From the NCBI GenBank assembly GCA_963828505.1, contig CAWHFM010000026.1, forward strand, positions 1 to 64,000: a stretch of 64,000 nucleotides of DNA. Reading direction: 5' to 3'. Of the stretch, positions 62,798 through 64,000 are shown piece after piece (the stretch's first letter is position 1; the number at the start of each line of letters is the position of its first letter). This DNA is from Bog-473 sp963828505. Its GTDB lineage: Bacteria; Actinomycetota; Acidimicrobiia; Acidimicrobiales; RAAP-2. A program made the position numbers and the translations under genes. The notes beneath the pieces were generated by a model that ran no database searches, had not been told where the DNA came from, and saw only the letters and a program-made list of their open reading frames with translations.

Positions 62798-64000
62798 TCA
62801 ACCCCCGGGCTGGTACACGCCGAATTCGGCCCGCAGGACGTCGGACACCTCGCCCAACGTCGCCATCTCCTTGAGCGCCGCCTTCATCGGGACGAGGAGG
62901 TTGCCCTCGCCACGCGCCGTCTCGGCCACTTCGGCCAGAGCACGGTCCACCGCAGCCTGGTCACGCTCGGCGCGCACACGGCGCTGTCCGGTCGATCTGG
63001 AGCTGTTGGAGCTTCACGTCGATCGGGAAGACCTCCGTGGTCTCGTTCTCGACGTCGGTGAACCGGTTGACGCCGACGACGACCTTCTCGCCGTCGTCCA
63101 CCGCCTTGGCGAAGCTGTATGCGGCCGCCTCGATCTCCTCTTGCATGAAGCGGGCCTCGATGGCCGCCACGGCGCCGCCCATCTGCTCGATGCGCTCGAG
63201 GTAGTCGATGGCCGCGGCCTCGACCTGGTCGGTCAAGGACTCGACGAAGTACGACCCGGCCAACGGGTCCACCGTATCGGCGAGGCCCGACTCGTAGCCG
63301 ACGATCTGCTGGGTGCGTAGGGCGATCTTCGCCGCACGCGTCGTGGGCAGGCCGAGAGCCTCGTCAAAGCCGTTGGTGTGCAGGCTCTGGGTGCCGCCCA
63401 AGGCGGCCGCCAGCGACTGTACGGTGACCCGAACGATGTTGTTCTCGGGCTGCTGGGCCGTGAGTGTCGAACCGCCCGTCTGGGTGTGGAACCGCAGCAT
63501 CTTGGAGCGGTCGTCCTTCGCCCCGAAGCGATCGGTCATGATGCGGGCCCACATGCGGCACGCGGCGCGGTACTTGGCCACCTCCTCGAAGAGGTTGTTG
63601 TGCGCGTTCCAGAAGAACGAGAGGCGCGGCGCGAACTGGTCGACCTCCATTCCCGCCGCGATCGCGGCTTCCACGTAGGCGATGCCGTTGGCGATGGTGA
63701 AGGCGATCTCCTGGACCGCGGTCGAGCCGGCCTCGCGGATGTGGTAACCCGAGATGGAGATGGTGTTCCAGCTGGGGAGGTTGGCGGCGCAGTAGGCGAA
63801 CGTGTCGACGATGAGGCGCATCGACGGCCGGGGCGGGTAGATGTAGGTGCCCCGGGCGATGTACTCCTTCAAGATGTCGTTCTGGATGGTGCCACGGACC
63901 TTCTCCCCCGGCACTCCGTGCTCCTCGGCCACCAACTGGTAGAGCAGCAGCAGGATGGCGCCGGTGGCGTTGATGGTCATGGACGTCGTGACCTTGTCCA
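62798..64000 (-). pseudogene. cobalamin-dependent acyl-CoA mutase large subunit, partial, one frameshift
   Basis: The 5' end is beyond the window. TTSMTINATGAILLLLYQ, TIQNDILKEYIARGTYIYPP, SISGYHIREAGSTAVQE, FAPRLSFFWNAHNN, LRFHTQTGGSTLTAQQPENN and GGTQSLHTNGFDEALGLPT are methylmalonyl-CoA mutase hallmarks. Arg in EYIARGTY aligns with the carboxylate-binding R207 of methylmalonyl-CoA mutase, where isobutyryl-CoA mutases have Gln. Near 62985 one indel shifts the frame; QRRVRAERDQAAVDRALAE then runs to the stop at 62798. No B12-binding domain follows, so a separate small subunit is needed. Confidence 0.87.

Overview
The window is high-GC DNA from an actinobacterium. Supporting features are WhiB, a mycothiol-type PIG-L amidase, several LLM/F420-type oxidoreductases, an ECF sigma/anti-sigma pair, pervasive ATGA/GTGA stop-start overlaps and GTG starts. 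The mixture of acyl-CoA, LLM and SCP-x-like thiolase genes would suit an uncultured Acidimicrobiia-type lineage, but no rRNA marker is present, so the class is inference.

Positions 1-13.9 kb are a decayed accessory zone. They hold a multiply frameshifted AAA/TPR regulator, a degenerate PP2C-like gene whose upstream region is split by an IS5-family element (3695-4732, TAA target duplication), an hsp20 gene with a textbook CIRCE operator, and an overlooked Ku pseudogene (5435-5875). A DUF72 gene, a truncated zinc peptidase remnant, a frameshifted large catalase, HAD and SDR scraps, an APH-fold kinase, a SEC-C protein, a frameshifted bacterioferritin and a truncated integrase follow. Many lesions are single-base indels in G/C runs, so real decay and sequencing error must be separated.

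Positions 13.98-25.6 kb are a mobile-DNA hotspot at a tRNA-Arg(CCT) gene (25505-25577, minus). A 10.1-kb integrative element lies between two 25-bp copies of the tRNA 3' end (15402-15426 and 25504-25528). It carries an integrase (two indels), an HEPN-like gene, a TIR-HTH-WhiB operon, an HNH protein and a long minus-strand operon. That operon runs excisionase, small protein, wHTH replication initiator, helicase-loader-like protein, zinc protein, DNA methyltransferase, small protein and prohead-protease-like protein. Inside the initiator gene are four 11-bp iterons spaced exactly 22 bp, so the gene probably contains its own origin. No conjugation gene is seen, so the element looks like a phage satellite or reduced prophage rather than an ICE. 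A 1.4-kb IS481-like element sits against the left attachment site.

Positions 26-64 kb are mostly intact chromosome. They contain ahcY, an ECF sigma/anti-sigma pair, an Mca/MshB-type amidase, an LLM oxidoreductase with threonine aldolase, and a tightly coupled LLM-thiolase-KASIII-nucleotidyltransferase operon. These are followed by SDR/ALDH/acyl-CoA ligase genes, a frameshifted GH76 gene, tag, a membrane glycosyltransferase, a broken quinone oxidoreductase, and a minus-strand surface-polysaccharide operon. The polysaccharide operon is rmlB-rmlD-UDP-glucose dehydrogenase-UDP-xylose synthase-two GT2s-double aspartyl protease. The right end holds birA divergent from a biotin carboxylase/BCCP fusion, an M20 hydrolase, an ABM monooxygenase, a GAP-family membrane protein, a GNAT, and a cobalamin-dependent acyl-CoA mutase large subunit running off the edge.
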